Shown: positions 11,424 to 22,820 of the stretch, in pieces
How positions within the stretch are numbered: position 1 is the stretch's first letter
How the letters are laid out: every line of letters begins with the position of its first letter
Origin: Macrotrachela quadricornifera
Taxonomy: Eukaryota > Rotifera > Eurotatoria > Philodinida > Philodinidae
Direction: 5' to 3'
Assembly: GCA_022393335.1 (NCBI GenBank)
Contig: JAJEKB010021303.1
Coordinates: forward strand, 1,160,693-1,224,692
DNA length: 64,000 bases
The notes under the pieces: model-generated
The model's input: only the letters and a program-made list of their open reading frames with translations
The model's database searches: none
What the model was told of the DNA's origin: nothing
Translations under genes and position numbers: made by a program

Positions 11424-14146
11424 TATGCTTTTTAACTCAGTTTGTAATACTAAAATGATTTTTTGACCGCTGTACCCGTATTTTAAAAACTTAATTTTTG
11501 ACGAATCTTGTAGAGAACTTTATTTTTTACTTACTGTCAATGAAAATTTCTCTTTACAGTAGATCATGTCTTCTCTCTCATAATATTATCAAAACTTTTG
11601 ATTAACTCTGGTATTTCTGAACACTTCGCTGTATTGTGATGCAAATTCATAATATAAAACTAATCTATAACAATTATGGTTTTAACTTCAAAACAATAAT
11701 TTTTAAAGAAAATATTCAATAAATATTTATTAACTATATACAATTTGACTAAACTCAGTAAAATTTGCTTTTTGTGAAGCATTATACCAAGAATAGATGG
11801 ACTTTTCACTTCTTCATCCCCTGTAGAATATTTAATGTTTTTAATATGGTCATGATAACTTTATTCAATATTTCTATTTTGCAAGAATAAATTTTTGAAT
11901 TAGTGAAGCTTATGAAACAAATCTCTTTCGTTTATCAAATTATTTTCCTTATATTTCTCTTTAATCTTCAATTACAATTTGTTCAAATGAAGTCTCTTCA
12001 AATGAAATATCAATGATTTTGATGTCCTCCTACCCTTTTTGTTTTAATAAAAGTGAATGTTTTTAAAACAAAAAAAAAATTTTCAATTTTCTTTTTGAAA
12101 TATTATTCTATTCTATAAGCCTGAAAAAGGTGATACTTTTATCACAAATAGTGATTTATCCATTGAATTGTAGTGAAACCAAAATTGAAGAATTCGTTTA
12201 TAACAATTTTTGAAATAATATTCTCTCTAATATTCGATCAATTCAAAAGAAAGATTTTTCCTAACTGAAATGTCCATAATTTTAATGCTATTCAATGCAA
12301 GAGTAAAAGTGTCTTCGTGTCCATCTTCGACAGTTTTTCATACGTAAAATGTCTCCTAAAGCAAGCTTAATTTTCTTTAAAAGTGAATAGCCATTTTTAG
12401 ACCAGTAATAAAAAAGATTATTAAAATCATTTGAGCAGATCTCAACTTATAAACATTTTTCTTATCAGAACACAAAAGTATAATAGCTGTACTATTCGTT
12501 CATATGTTAAATTTTTCTTCATTTTGTACTAATGGTTATAACAATAATTCTCAGTCCTGCAAAGATGAGTATTAGCAATGGAAATCGCTGGTCTGTCTGT
12601 CCCTACGCTGATTGGTCCATTTTCACGACCAATCAAAATACACCTACTATAGGACTCATAGTTCTTCAGCTACTATCATATAGAGGTGCTCTTAGGTCTT
12701 CGACTACGATCATATGAAGATACTTTTATGTCCTCAACCACTATACTATGGGAATATCCGTTGTTCGTGTAATGCTATCCTATGGGGTACTCATAAATGG
12801 TGAAGGCGTATTATATCGAATAAATATAGAATCGTTAAGTTCTATCTAGAGGAGGTAACTGGTGATCCTCAAGATTTGTGACCGAAAGATGTATGTTGCA
12901 TGTTTCATATGCTCTAAGAAATGAGTTAATGGGTTTCTTATACAGTGACAGAATATCAACAGAGCCTCACGTAATGGAGATCGTGAAAGATTTGCCAGTG
13001 TTGCGAGATCCTGTTAGCATGAGTATTCAGAACTGAAAGTGCCTGTCTCTAGGTTGGTATTGGTTTTGGTTGAAAAGTTGAATGTACTACATTTTAGAAA
13101 AGATTTTCACCGTTATGATCTTGATGAAGTGTACTGTCGTTTGTATTAGTCGTAGCGTTTGTAAAGATCCTTTTTCGCATAACCCGAACAACATAATATT
13201 TTGTTCTTATTATAATGAAGAAAATGTTTTGTTAAATCTAGTTGGCTGAAAACTCGGGCAATTAGATTTTAGCGACAGTTTTCTCACTATCTTTTCTATA
13301 AAACTTAGTGTTGTTTGTGTCAATCTAGGAATTTGTGGGATGACTTCTTTGAAATCATCGGAAAAATACTCTATTTTGTGAGCTCAAGAGTAGACAAAAA
13401 GCCATCGGCATTCTGATTGAGTAAAAAATTGAATAAGCAACTTTCAGAAGAGTTTCCTGCATTACTGTAGGGACAAAATATAGGATTATCTTGAATAATT
13501 AAAGGGTTAAAACGCGTAATCTTTCATTTGGCTCGAGCAACTCTGTTTCGCATCGAAAATAACGGAGAACGATTTCTTTCCGTCTTGACACATCATATTT
13601 CCGGAGAGACTCTTTTCTTTAAGGTAGGGACAATTATAGTGTTGCCTTAGCAAATTTAAAGGTTAGTAGAGGTTCTCTTTCACATAATTTAGAGAACGCT
13701 ATGTTTTAATCTTCTAATAACAAATAAAAGTGCCACTCATATGTGATTGGCTCATGGAGTATTCAATCAGATTTGAGTAAAGTTTTTATCGCTATTCCAA
13801 GAACAAAAGACAGTATTGTTGAAGTGAACCTGATGATTATCAGAACTTCTCTTTCATAGAATGTGAAGAAACCGAATTGACTAGAAAATTCAACATAGAC
13901 GACTTCAGGTTGAGTGTAGCTTTTAAACGAATAATCCTGGAAACTTGGAAGAATAAGTATGCTCAACGGAAATTGCTGGTCAATTTTTTTGTAGGTAATA
14001 TTGGCTAGACATAGCTAGGTCGCTTATATCTAGTTGGAGGTAGATAAGAAAAAACCGAGACTTATTAGTTCTGGTTCACACTATTCTGCTAGTTGAAGTT
14101 AGTTCAGAGTTTTGAAAAGCTGATGCTATGAAACAGAAAGTACTGG
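11424..14146. other. Intergenic sequence, probably decayed repeats
   Basis: No intact ORF. From about 12560 base composition is more balanced than in the flanks. Short similar phrases recur, for example AAGATGAGTATTAGCAATGG (12563) against AAGAATAAGTATGCTCAACGG (13951), each followed by AAATYGCTGGTC. This may be the decayed 5' part of the retroelement whose integrase follows, but I found no reverse transcriptase, RNase H or matching 5' LTR. Confidence 0.35.
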
Positions 14147-14906
14147 TTGACCGATTTTCAGTTGCATTAGTCAGAAAAATCAACCAGCCAAAACTACTAA
14201 AGACTTATGGGCTGACTTTCTTGTTGAAACAAGTCTCACACTTGGAGTTCCATCACATATAATTACTGCCCAAGGTATTCACTTACGAAATAAATTGGTG
14301 GCTAGTGTGGCTTCTGTCCTTGGTTGTCAACACACGTTCACTACTCCTTATCTTCCACAATCGAATGGCTTGGTCGAAAGGTAGAACACAACAATGCGCC
14401 CAAAGCTTAATTCATTATATCATAAACAACTGAACAATTCAGATAATTAACTGTCTGGTATTGTAAGCGCATATACTACCAGTACTCATGCATCTTTTGG
14501 ATTTTGTTCTTCTTATCTAATGTTCGGTCGTGAGATCACATTGGCTTTTGATCCTACATGCTCAATTGTCACAATTAGTAAACCATCATATTACTTAAAT
14601 CATTTAGTTGGAGTTCGTACAGTTGCACTTCGAACAGTACGGGTCAACACTATACAACAGTAGAAATTGACAAAACGTCGTTACGATCATGATCGAAAAA
14701 CTCCGATCTACGAAATAGGAGAATTAGTGCTCATTCTTCACCATGGTACTCATAGAATATTTGATCCTATCTACAATGGACCTTATCGAGTGGTCAATCG
14801 TACTCCAACAAATACTTATATGGTAGTCAATGATCAAGAAGAATGTCAACATCAAGTTCACGTTAGAGACATATGTCCAGTATTTGAACGTGTCTTTTCT
14901 AGTTAA
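14147..14906 (+). pseudogene. Ty3/gypsy retrotransposon integrase remnant
   Basis: Translated pieces give an integrase core: VDRFSVALV (first catalytic Asp), then, after a frameshift near 14210, SHIITAQG, GCQHTFTTPYLPQSNGLVER (with the catalytic Glu), and a C-terminal part (open 14667-14906) with RRYDHDRKTP, HRIFDPIYNGPYRVV and HVRDICPVF. These match the order of Ty3/gypsy integrase core and C-terminal domain. The second catalytic Asp (normally ITDQG) has become Ala, and stops interrupt the frame near 14380, 14446 and 14661. It is inactive. Reverse transcriptase is not recognisable upstream. Confidence 0.85.
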
Positions 14907-15051
14907 AGAAAAAACAAATCTTTTTTTTTCACTATTCCACATTTGTTTTATTCTCTCGTTTTTCTATGTTATTCTTCCTAATAGTTTTTTTCTTTACTAA
15001 TGTAATCGGTAGTTTTGATGATCGGAACGATCATCGTATCGGATGGGTGAG

Positions 15052-15562
15052 GTGTTATAGTATGAGTCATATCTTTCTTTTCTTTCCTCCAATACCGTTC
15101 AGATGACAACACGATATATATATATATATATATATATTCTTTTTCTTCTCTTTCTGTCTCCTTTTGGTATTTTCCTATCGTTTATTTTTTCTTCAACTAT
15201 CGATGGATCTTGAGGTTCTGTTAATATACGTATGATGAATGTTTTCGAAATCAAAGGCAGTCATTTTTCATCCGCTAACAGTTAACTATGTAAGAAGGCA
15301 AAGCACTTTCGACTGTCGAGAGTAGTATCATATATTCAAAACTTTGAACATGAATCCTCACCCTCACCCGAGAGACTTGGTATCTCCTTCAGAAGGTATA
15401 ATTATCTCTCCCGTAAGATATACTATCACCCTCAGAGATATGCATACCCCGCATAAGATGTGGCAACTTCCGAGAGAAACCAGCACATCTCTCACCAGAG
15501 ATGACTGTGCGTCTCCAAAATTAGCGATATGTGACATTGCTAATCGTCGAGAGTGCTGAACA
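15052..15562 (+). repeat. Putative 3' LTR of the Ty3/gypsy remnant
   Basis: About 145 bp after the integrase stop, a purine-rich stretch (GGATGGGTGAGG) precedes TGTTATAG, as a polypurine tract precedes an LTR. The segment ends TGCTGAACA, so its termini are TGTT...AACA. It contains a (TA)n microsatellite at about 15112-15136. No second copy is visible in the window, so the boundaries and identity rest only on position and termini. Confidence 0.4.
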
Positions 15563-15634
15563 TCTAAACCGTTTAGCTTTTGTTGTTTTAAAATTATTCA
15601 AAAATGCCTAGAGATATTTAAATTCCAAATATAC

Positions 15635-15870
15635 ATTAGTTAGATAGATGTATGAATAGATAGTTATTTAAGTAGTTAGATATATAATTAGTTGGATAGT
15701 TAGACAGGTTAATAGACAGACAGGTGGATATTTAGATAGATATTTAGTTAGTCAGATTAGTAGATAGATGGTTAAGTAGCTGGGTGGTTAAATCATTAGA
15801 CAGATAGTTTGATAGGTAGGTGAATTGCTAGATAGGTTTGCAAATAAACTGATGGATAAAGAGACAGATC
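15635..15870. repeat. Degenerate GATA/TAGN tetranucleotide tract
   Basis: About 235 bp made largely of TAGA, TAGT, TAGG and GATA units (for example AGATAGATG, AGACAGACAGG). The phase is often broken, as in an old microsatellite. It directly abuts the TA duplication of the MITE at 15873. Confidence 0.75.
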
Positions 15871-15872
15871 TA

Positions 15873-16575
15873 ACGGGTAGACCATAAAAAATTGCCCTCT
15901 GAGTATTTTTAAGATTTCTTCTCTATTGTTCCTGTCATTAAAAATCTTTTTAATTAGAAGATAGCGATTGAAATTCTCTACAAAACCATATATGACTAGA
16001 TCATAAAACTATTTCAGATATGTATATCCGTAAAACAGTGACAAATATAGATCCACAAAAAGCTGTAAAATGTAACTGGTTGGACATAATAATTGGCTGT
16101 ACCTTTCAATCCACTTTTTCATCACCTCCTTTGCCCTATTTTAGAACAAAATATAGCAGAAGATGCAGCATGACAAGCATTACAATTTATATGTGACCAT
16201 TTATTTTATAACTGCACTGCTTTGTTTTCAAGATGGAGAAAACTTTTAATGATAAAATTACGACCTCTCGAAAATGATATATTTTCCGGCCCAAAATGAG
16301 TTCGAGTTTTTACTTTCCCTTTTTTATAATTTGTTCTTCATAAATTGTAGAGCTTTTCACGCTGCATCTTTTACTATATTTTTTCCTTAAAAGGGGAGAA
16401 TTAGTAAAAATATTAGATTCAAGCACAACCATTCATTATGTCCAACCAGTTATATATTATTTCGTAGAGAATTTCAAGCGCTATATTTTGATAAAAAAAA
16501 AGATTTTTAATAACAGAGACAATAGAGAAGAAATCTTAAAAATACGAAGTGGGCAATTCTTTATGGTCCATCCGT
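15873..16575. mobile_element. MITE, TIR ACGGGTAGACCATAAA, TA duplication, interrupted
   Basis: Same terminal sequence as the element at 8811-9504. TA flanks at 15871-15872 and 16576-16577. Arms of about 130 bp match (GATTTCTTCTCTATTG, AAAAATCTTTTTAAT, GAAATTCTCTAC). A second inverted-repeat element (16075-16450) lies inside, so the original was about 325 bp. Confidence 0.8.
16075..16450. mobile_element. MITE nested in the previous MITE, TIR ACTGGTTGGACATAAT
   Basis: Left end ACTGGTTGGACATAAT, right end its reverse complement, with TA on both sides (16073-16074 and 16451-16452). Secondary inverted blocks sit inside (AAAAATATAG..AGATGCAGC..AAGC..TTACAA against TTGTAGAGCTTTTCACGCTGCAT). These internal blocks recur at about 59490-59700. 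No ORF. Confidence 0.75.
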
Positions 16576-16577
16576 TA

Positions 16578-17019
16578 TTTTCAATCGCATAAACTGTCTA
16601 AAAGTACTCAAAATAATTTATCGTTTATTAGCCACTCTAGAGTAGTTAGGTGCTGTTTGATGCTAACTTCAACAAATTTGAAAGATTACTCTCAAAAAAA
16701 CTGTTTGATTCAAGTAACTAATATATTCTCTTTCTTTATTATGTAATAACTCGTCATATTTTAGTATGTTCAAGTCTAGATCAGACAACATTGTTCAAAA
16801 TAAACCGTAAACTAATTGATATAGTCTTTTTTCGCAATAACAGTTAATATATTACACCAAATGAATGAAAATCATACTGAATAGGGGTAGACCTTTTGCC
16901 TCAGTTTAATATTTAATTAAGTGTTTCAATTAACACTTAGCTCACTTGAAAAAAATGATTAAGTGGTTGAGATAATAGATCAGATCTGAAAAACTCATTG
17001 AGTAGAGGTGAACACGATA
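16578..17019. other. Intergenic sequence
   Basis: AT-rich, no recognised gene or repeat. The short ORF 16549-16746 begins inside the MITE end and looks fortuitous. Confidence 0.35.
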
Positions 17020-17525
17020 ACTTCTTGGAAACTATGTTGGAGTAGTTTCTATAACTTTTTTAACCTTAGTAGAGAAGCTATTTAGACCATTTTGGGTCGC
17101 ACCTAAAAATACTACATAGAACGTTTGGCAATCTATCCAGTGGTGGAATCTACAACTTTTTAGGGTCTTTCTGGAGATGGTCGCTAGAAGTTTTTAGACC
17201 TTATCTTGAAATGCTATCTAGAACTTTTTGAGATTTACCGAGACGTGATATCTACAACTGTTTGATTTTTAGCTATGGGTAGTACCTATCAGTTTTGGAG
17301 TCTAACTTAGCGGTAATATTATATGTTCTGGAGGTAGAATCCAGATAGTACTAAGTAGCGCTCCTAGATAAGATCGAAAAAGTTACCAGGAGTACTCTCA
17401 GACAAGGTTCAAAAGATTCTCCATAGTATTGGTACGTACGCCCAAAAATTATAAAGATCTCCTCTAGGTAGAATCCAAAACTTCGATGAATCATTTCTAG
17501 AGAGAGCCTAAAATAGTATAGGGGC
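17020..17525. repeat. Degenerate minisatellite, about 35-bp unit, two orientations
   Basis: From about 17030 to 17325 a motif of the type CTATCTAGAACTTTTTGAG recurs about every 35 bp with heavy divergence. From about 17335 to 17525 the reverse complement type (CCTAGATAAGATCGAAAAAG, CTCTAGGTAGAATCCAAAAC) continues. The array is therefore head-to-head. Divergence is too great to give an exact unit by eye. Confidence 0.55.
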
Positions 17526-19782
17526 TACCACTAGGTCATCGGTGGCGGGGACATTCGACTTCAGAAGACTTTAGCCTTCTATGAATTGGAAGACCGAAGA
17601 CTTGAAGAGGCTAAATTTGCTCTATGTATTTGAAAGTCTTCTACAGCGTGATGAAAAACTGAATAAATAGTTTCTTTTCACAAAATATTGCAAATGTACC
17701 CGCCTTCAATACCAGTCGCTACCATCAATTCTAAGTGATGCCTACGATTATTTATCGAAACGGTAAAAAACAAGAGTAAACAAATAAAATTCTGTAATTT
17801 TTTAATACTTTGCCGACTGAAGCAGAAAAAAGAAAATATGCTGAAGGTTAAAAGCACTCATCTTAACTCATTCAAAAAACATTTTTTCTTCCAAGATAAA
17901 TAAGCTGAAAAGCTCCTACTCTGATCAACTGACTTTTTTCGCTGAAAAACAATTTTTTGCGCTTTAACATATGAATCTTTTATACGTAGAACGTCGACTA
18001 GACATTACGTGCTCGACTGAGTCATTTTTTTATAAGACATGAGAAAGTTTTGTAGTATCACAACTCCAAAAAGACTAATAAATCTTATTTAAAATCTTTT
18101 TATCCATACTTTTTCCTTAAACAGCATTATTTACATTCCCTTAGCTTCCTATATATGAAATAAAATTTTTCATCGAGTAAGCATTAGCTTTCTTGTGATT
18201 ATGACAATCTTGTTGTTCAGTAAAAAGCAGGCAAATACTGGTGATCATTCCAACTATACTCTGCGACGCTCAGCTTGTAAAGCTCTGTTCATCTTGCAGA
18301 AGGGAAAAACCATATTAATAATGTTCTGAAGATGTTCTCAGGAAAAACTTAAGAATTCTAAATGTTAACAATTACCTGTTTTCACTAAATTGACCGCGCT
18401 CCGTTATGTTTGTCCTATAGATAGAGCACATCAAGTCATGGAGATCATCCTTAAGTTGGGCTTTAAAAATGCTAGGGACAATTCCTAGGTAAGATTCCAA
18501 CAATTGCAAGTATCACTTCATTTTCTAGCCCTGAAAATTTAAAGCAGCAGCCTGGAATATTTAATTCAACCTGAATAATTCTAACTTGAAAATGTTCCAT
18601 CATAGTTATAGCTAGTCAAGTTTCGATTAATTTCAGTAAACTCCAATTCTACCCTTGAAATTAGAGGTAACTAGAGTTGGAATTGGTGCGTGTTTAGTGT
18701 TGACTACTTCTCAAAATGATCTCGTACATAGTGAATACTATTATTTAATCAAAAAAGACAGATAGGTCCCCATTAAAGACAAGTTCCATTACAGACAACC
18801 TCTATTACAGATTTCTCTATTATAAACACATCCCAATTGGAGCAGATGCGACATAATAAATGATTGCTGTGGTTTATCATCCTTTTCTTTCACCTAAACC
18901 TTCGCGACATACATATAACTATTAATATAGAGTAATAACATTTTAAAAAAATTTATAGTAATATAGTTCCTAGCTTACATCAATATGTGACTTTCACATT
19001 TTAGCTTCAAAGGAGCTGCACTGATAAGCTTTTTTAAGTGTAAAAACGATTATGCGTTAACATCTGAAAAAAATTCAAGCATAAAAACCACGGTTAACTG
19101 CTGGTTTTCGACTAGTTTGAATGACATGGATTGAGATGAGTTTTTTCTTTATATAGATACAGTTAAAAACAATAGATATGGACCTGCTGATCGGAAACAA
19201 ATTGAAAAATAGATATTGTGACATTCATTACTAATGAAATTCTATTAACGCGTATCAATATTTTTCCGAAGAACATTTTGGATTGATCGTTTTTATTACC
19301 TATATGATTTATTATTCTTCAAAAATAATAAAGTCTAACTTTTAGCCAGTCTTGTTTAAATTATATCAAATATTGAAAAAACCAAGTTTCATAACAAATA
19401 TGACGCTTTTATCGGACTTCTCACAACAAACGGGAAGGTCCTATTAAGCATCCAAAAAAAATAGGTATAAAGTCAGCCTCAATATTGTCATTTAGCGTCT
19501 GGACAAATATTTTGTAATGTTTTGTTCATGAAACCATCGCAACAAAAAATGCAAAATTTTATTTCCTAGGTAGAAAAAGGAAAAAAACTCGCGTGTACAT
19601 AACTGTTACACTTCGCACCGGATTAAAAAGAAGCAAAGGAAGAAAGTAGGAGAAAAAAAAGCGCTGTGCTTCACAGATGCTGTGCTTTATAGTGTATTGA
19701 AAATAGTATTCTCTCTGATTTGCATGACATTTTATAAATTATTACTGCTTCGATCATTGACCATATTTTCTTTGGTTTTAGG
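17526..19782. other. Intergenic sequence
   Basis: No gene seen. Around 18766-18840 there is a short run of irregular 15-17-bp units (ATTAAAGACAAGTTCC, ATTACAGACAACCTCT, ATTACAGATTTCTCT, ATTATAAACACATCC). The remainder is AT-rich sequence with stops in every frame. Confidence 0.4.
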
Positions 19783-19870
19783 ATGAACTACTTTTTTATT
19801 TTCGTCTTCGTTTTCAATGGTTTTTTACACACAACATGTGATAATGTCTTAAATATTCAATTGAACTTAG
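19783..19870 (+). CDS. Possible first exon (signal peptide) of the NHL gene
   Basis: ATG at 19783 opens 29 codons that begin MNYFFIFVFVFNGF and then HTTCDN, a good secretion signal. The exon would end at TTAG|GCAAGT, the consensus for a GC-AG donor, in phase 1. The NHL exon at 23675 accepts in phase 1, so the join is in frame. The intron would be 3.8 kb and contain the hAT foldback element and minisatellites. This is much longer than other introns here, so the link is tentative. Confidence 0.3.
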
Positions 19871-20174
19871 GCAAGTTTAAATATTAAATTTTTTCATTTG
19901 AATTGTTTGTTCAATAAATAAGTTGAGAAAGAAAAAGGTATTTTATAAAAATGTTACACTTGCAACGAAATACAACTAGACTGCCATCCGAGCCTCGCTC
20001 AAGTAGAGAAGGCGCTTGCCACGAAGCCAACAGTGAGAACTTCTCTCATGAAATCCTGAACTCTTTTGAAGTCTTGAACTCCAATGATATCTAATCAAGC
20101 CTCTTGAGGTTTTCTGAAGTTCCATAAAATCTTCTAAAGCCCCACCAAGTCTCGTGTAGAGGTATATAGCTCAC

Positions 20175-20202
20175 GCTCATGAGCGCTTATGAGCGTGAGC
20201 GA
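20175..20202. repeat. Short palindrome, CGCTCATGAGCGCTTATGAGCG
   Basis: GCTCACGCTCATGAGCG and its reverse complement lie back to back, giving a stem of about 15 bp with almost no loop. A related but imperfect CGCTCACG/CGTGAGC pair occurs at about 21935-21985. Function unknown. Confidence 0.6.
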
Positions 20203-20204
20203 CA

Positions 20205-20460
20205 CACTTCTCCTATAGGGTACTTGGAATCTCTCAGGTGTCGTATACGGGAAACACCATGGACCACCCAAGTCCTATATATGATGCTATCTTAGACACT
20301 CAAGCCTATATATAGAGGATACCGCAGACTCTTCAAGTCCTATACATGGAGAGTATCCTAAGTCTCTCAAATTCCATATACGGAAGGCATCCTGGACTAC
20401 TCAAGTCCTGTAGACGGGCGGTACCTCAGACTTTAAAGAGTCTCTCTATATGGTATACTG
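20205..20460. repeat. Minisatellite, about 35-bp unit
   Basis: About seven units of the type ACTCAAGTCCTATATATGG followed by AGTATCCTAGACT. Unit starts are marked by AAGTCCTATATA, AAGCCTATATAT, AAGTCCTATACA, AAATTCCATATA and AAGTCCTGTAGA. The same sequence in reverse complement forms the array at 21340-21640. Confidence 0.65.
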
Positions 20461-21339
20461 GTGATTATGAATGTTTATACATATAGGACGCGATGGATGA
20501 TCTGCACATGTTAACACATAAGGGGTATAAAACATAATATCCATGCAAGAAAAAACTTAGTGCTTCAGTGTCCTACTGATATTGCAATAAGCGATGCACA
20601 GTGTAGGCTTACACTGATATGAGCATTAGTGGTGACTATGGGGTGGTAGTGTTGACAAATATTCACTGGTCTACTATGAGCGATTCGTTGGGTTCTAAAC
20701 GATAATGTATTCACAGATATTTTTGAAAATATACGATCAGTTTAGAATCCTCGACTCGAAGAAGCTTTGATCAAACTTCATGGAGCATCGTTGTTTTGAA
20801 ACAATAGTCGTTTTTTGAAATAATGAAGTCTTCAATATTTCGGAAAAGACAAGCTACGCCTCGGCAACGACGATTTGTCATAAAGCTTGACCAAAGGTAT
20901 TTGGACCGAGAATTCCAAATCTATGATTGTTTTTTTTGAGTCTCCAGAGTTCAATGTGATGTGAATTCTAATAACAGTAGTAATATAAAGATCAATAACG
21001 ATGCGACAACACCGTGTTTGTATTGTTCGACTCTTGTCAAGTGGTTATCAACTCAAGCAATTGAATCATTCGAATTAGCTCAGTGAATGATGGTCAACGA
21101 CACAGTCCTAATTCCAACGCTTATGCTCAAATGAACATGAGTCTATGTTGTACCTGTTATTTCAACGGAAGTAGAACACTGACAGTACTTTTCTCCTTCA
21201 CAAATATAATGCTAGATAGTCTCTAAAAGCATAGAAATTATAACCCTAAATGAAGCTCCAGTATTGGCGTTTCATCAAGGATAACTTACGTGTACGCATT
21301 CGAAGTCACTAATGCCTCTAATAGATAGATTTTGGAATG

Positions 21340-21640
21340 TCTGCGGTACTCATTCTCTATAGCCATTCAGAAAGTCTAGATGCTCTCTATTTATACGACT
21401 TCGAAGATCCGAAGAACTCCCCATATACTGGACTTAAAGGTTCTGAGGTATACCCCATATAAGAGACTTCATGATTTCAGGATGCCTTTAAGATATAGGA
21501 TTCGAAGAGTCTGAAGTACTCACTATATATGGGACTACAGAGGTTGAGGTACCCCATATACAGCATTCAAGGGATCTTGGATACTCTCCATATATAGGAC
21601 TTGGTGATTCCCAAGCTTCCTCCATAGATAGGCATCGAAC
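21340..21640. repeat. Minisatellite, about 35-bp unit, inverted relative to 20205-20460
   Basis: Units of the type TACTCCCCATATATAGGACTT, seen as CCCCATATACTGGACTT, CCCCATATAAGAGACTT, CACTATATATGGGACTA and CTCCATATATAGGACTT. They are the reverse complement of the array 900 bp upstream, so the two form a long imperfect inverted repeat around about 20460-21340. The minus-strand ORF 21488-21715 is a product of the repeats. Confidence 0.6.
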
Positions 21641-21724
21641 TTGCCAATGCCTAGCAAGCAAGAAACGTTCATATGAGCTCGAGCTGTATTCCTTACCAGA
21701 TAGCGCCCAGACCATTATTAATGG

Positions 21725-21910
21725 TTTCTTTAAATAACTCCTAGGAAGTTACTAATAGTGCCTCGAAATAGCCTTCAGAATGTTACTGATAATACTCAGG
21801 TGGCTTCAAGAAATTACTAATGATACCCTGAGATAGCCCCCAGAAAATTCCTAATGGTATCCAATGTAGTTCCTAGGAATTTACTAATTGTACCCTGAGA
21901 TATTCTCTGA
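21725..21910. repeat. Minisatellite, about 37-bp unit, five copies
   Basis: Units share TAGGAAGTTACTAATAGTGCCTC / AGAATGTTACTGATAATACTC / AGAAATTACTAATGATACCCTG / GAAAATTCCTAATGGTATCC / AGGAATTTACTAATTGTACCCTG, each followed by AGATAGCC-type sequence. Period is about 35-38 bp with substitutions. Confidence 0.65.
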
Positions 21911-22191
21911 TTAGAGTTAAAGAAGAAACGCTCACGCTTACGTGAGAAGGAGTGGTAGCAGTGCCCACGCTCATCGTGAGCATGAGTTGTACACTCCTAG
22001 TCTCGTGAGATCTCATAAAATTTTAAACTTTTGGAATAGGTTTAGTTCTCGAAAAATTGAAAAGAAACTGATGAATATGTTTTCTTTCCGTTAGTTCTAA
22101 TATGTATAGAGCTTATGGGGTAACAGTGTTACTGATTTCATATGACAGAGCGAAGAAAAAGATGCTCTGTCACGGGCCTCGAATCACGTAC

Positions 22192-22812
22192 TAGGGGTAG
22201 GACAGTTCAGTTCAGTTCGAAAGAACTGAACTGTTGGAACAGTTCTTTTGATAGGAACTGATCTGATTGTTCATACAGTTCCTTTGAGAAGAACTGGTTT
22301 GTGAGAACAGTTCTTTTCATAGGAACTATTTGAAAATTTTCCCAAAACAGAACAATATTACTCAATACCCGGAAGTATCATTCCCAAAACAGAACAAAAT
22401 TACTCAATACCCGGAAGTATTTTCCCATAACAGAACAATATTACTCAATACCCGAAAGTATTATTCCCATAACAGAACAGTTTTGTTCTGTTTTGGGAAT
22501 GATACTTCCGGTGTTGAGTAATTTTGTTCTGTTTTGGGAATACTACTTCCGGGTATTGAGTAATATTGTTCTGTTATGGGAAAATACTTCCGGGTATTGA
22601 GTAGTTTTGTTCTGTTTTGGGAATGATACTTCCGGGTATTGAGTAATATTGTTCTGTTTTGGGAAAATTTTCAAACAGTTCCTATGAAAAGAACTGTTCT
22701 CACAAACCAGTTCCTCTCAAAGGAACTGTATAAACAATCAGATCAGTTCTTATCAAAAGAACTGTTCCAACAGTTCAGTTCTTTCGAACTGAACTGAACT
22801 GTCCTACCCCTA
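22192..22812. mobile_element. hAT-like palindromic foldback element, 8-bp target duplication
   Basis: The element begins TAGGGGTAGGACAG and ends CTGTCCTACCCCTA. It is bounded by the direct repeat TCACGTAC (22184-22191 and 22813-22820). An 8-bp duplication plus TAGGG-type termini is characteristic of hAT transposons. The two arms are almost perfect reverse complements for about 300 bp. Each arm carries an outer part with several GAACTGTTC/GAACAGTTC motifs, and an inner tandem array of a 42-bp unit (CCCAAAACAGAACAATATTACTC...). The left arm has about 3.3 units (from 22341) and the right arm about four, so the arrays are unequal. The centre, near 22480, has almost no spacer. No transposase is present. 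The high arm identity suggests recent insertion or arm correction. Confidence 0.88.
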
Positions 22813-22820
22813 TCACGTAC

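Noticed and set aside
15112..15136. (TA)n run as a functional element
   Set aside because: A simple microsatellite within the LTR-like segment.
15344..15559. 71-codon ORF starting with a His/Pro-rich stretch
   Set aside because: Falls within the putative LTR and has low-complexity composition; no sign of a real protein.
21488..21715. Minus-strand ORF of 75 codons
   Set aside because: Consists mostly of the 35-bp minisatellite.
22330..22521. 63-codon ORF with a repeating peptide (FPKQNKITQYPE type)
   Set aside because: It is the translation of the 42-bp tandem units in the palindromic element; period 42 is divisible by three, so the frame stays open by chance.
22341..22680. CRISPR-like regular repeats
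   Set aside because: Units are contiguous without unique spacers, lie in inverted orientation within a transposon, and the DNA is eukaryotic.
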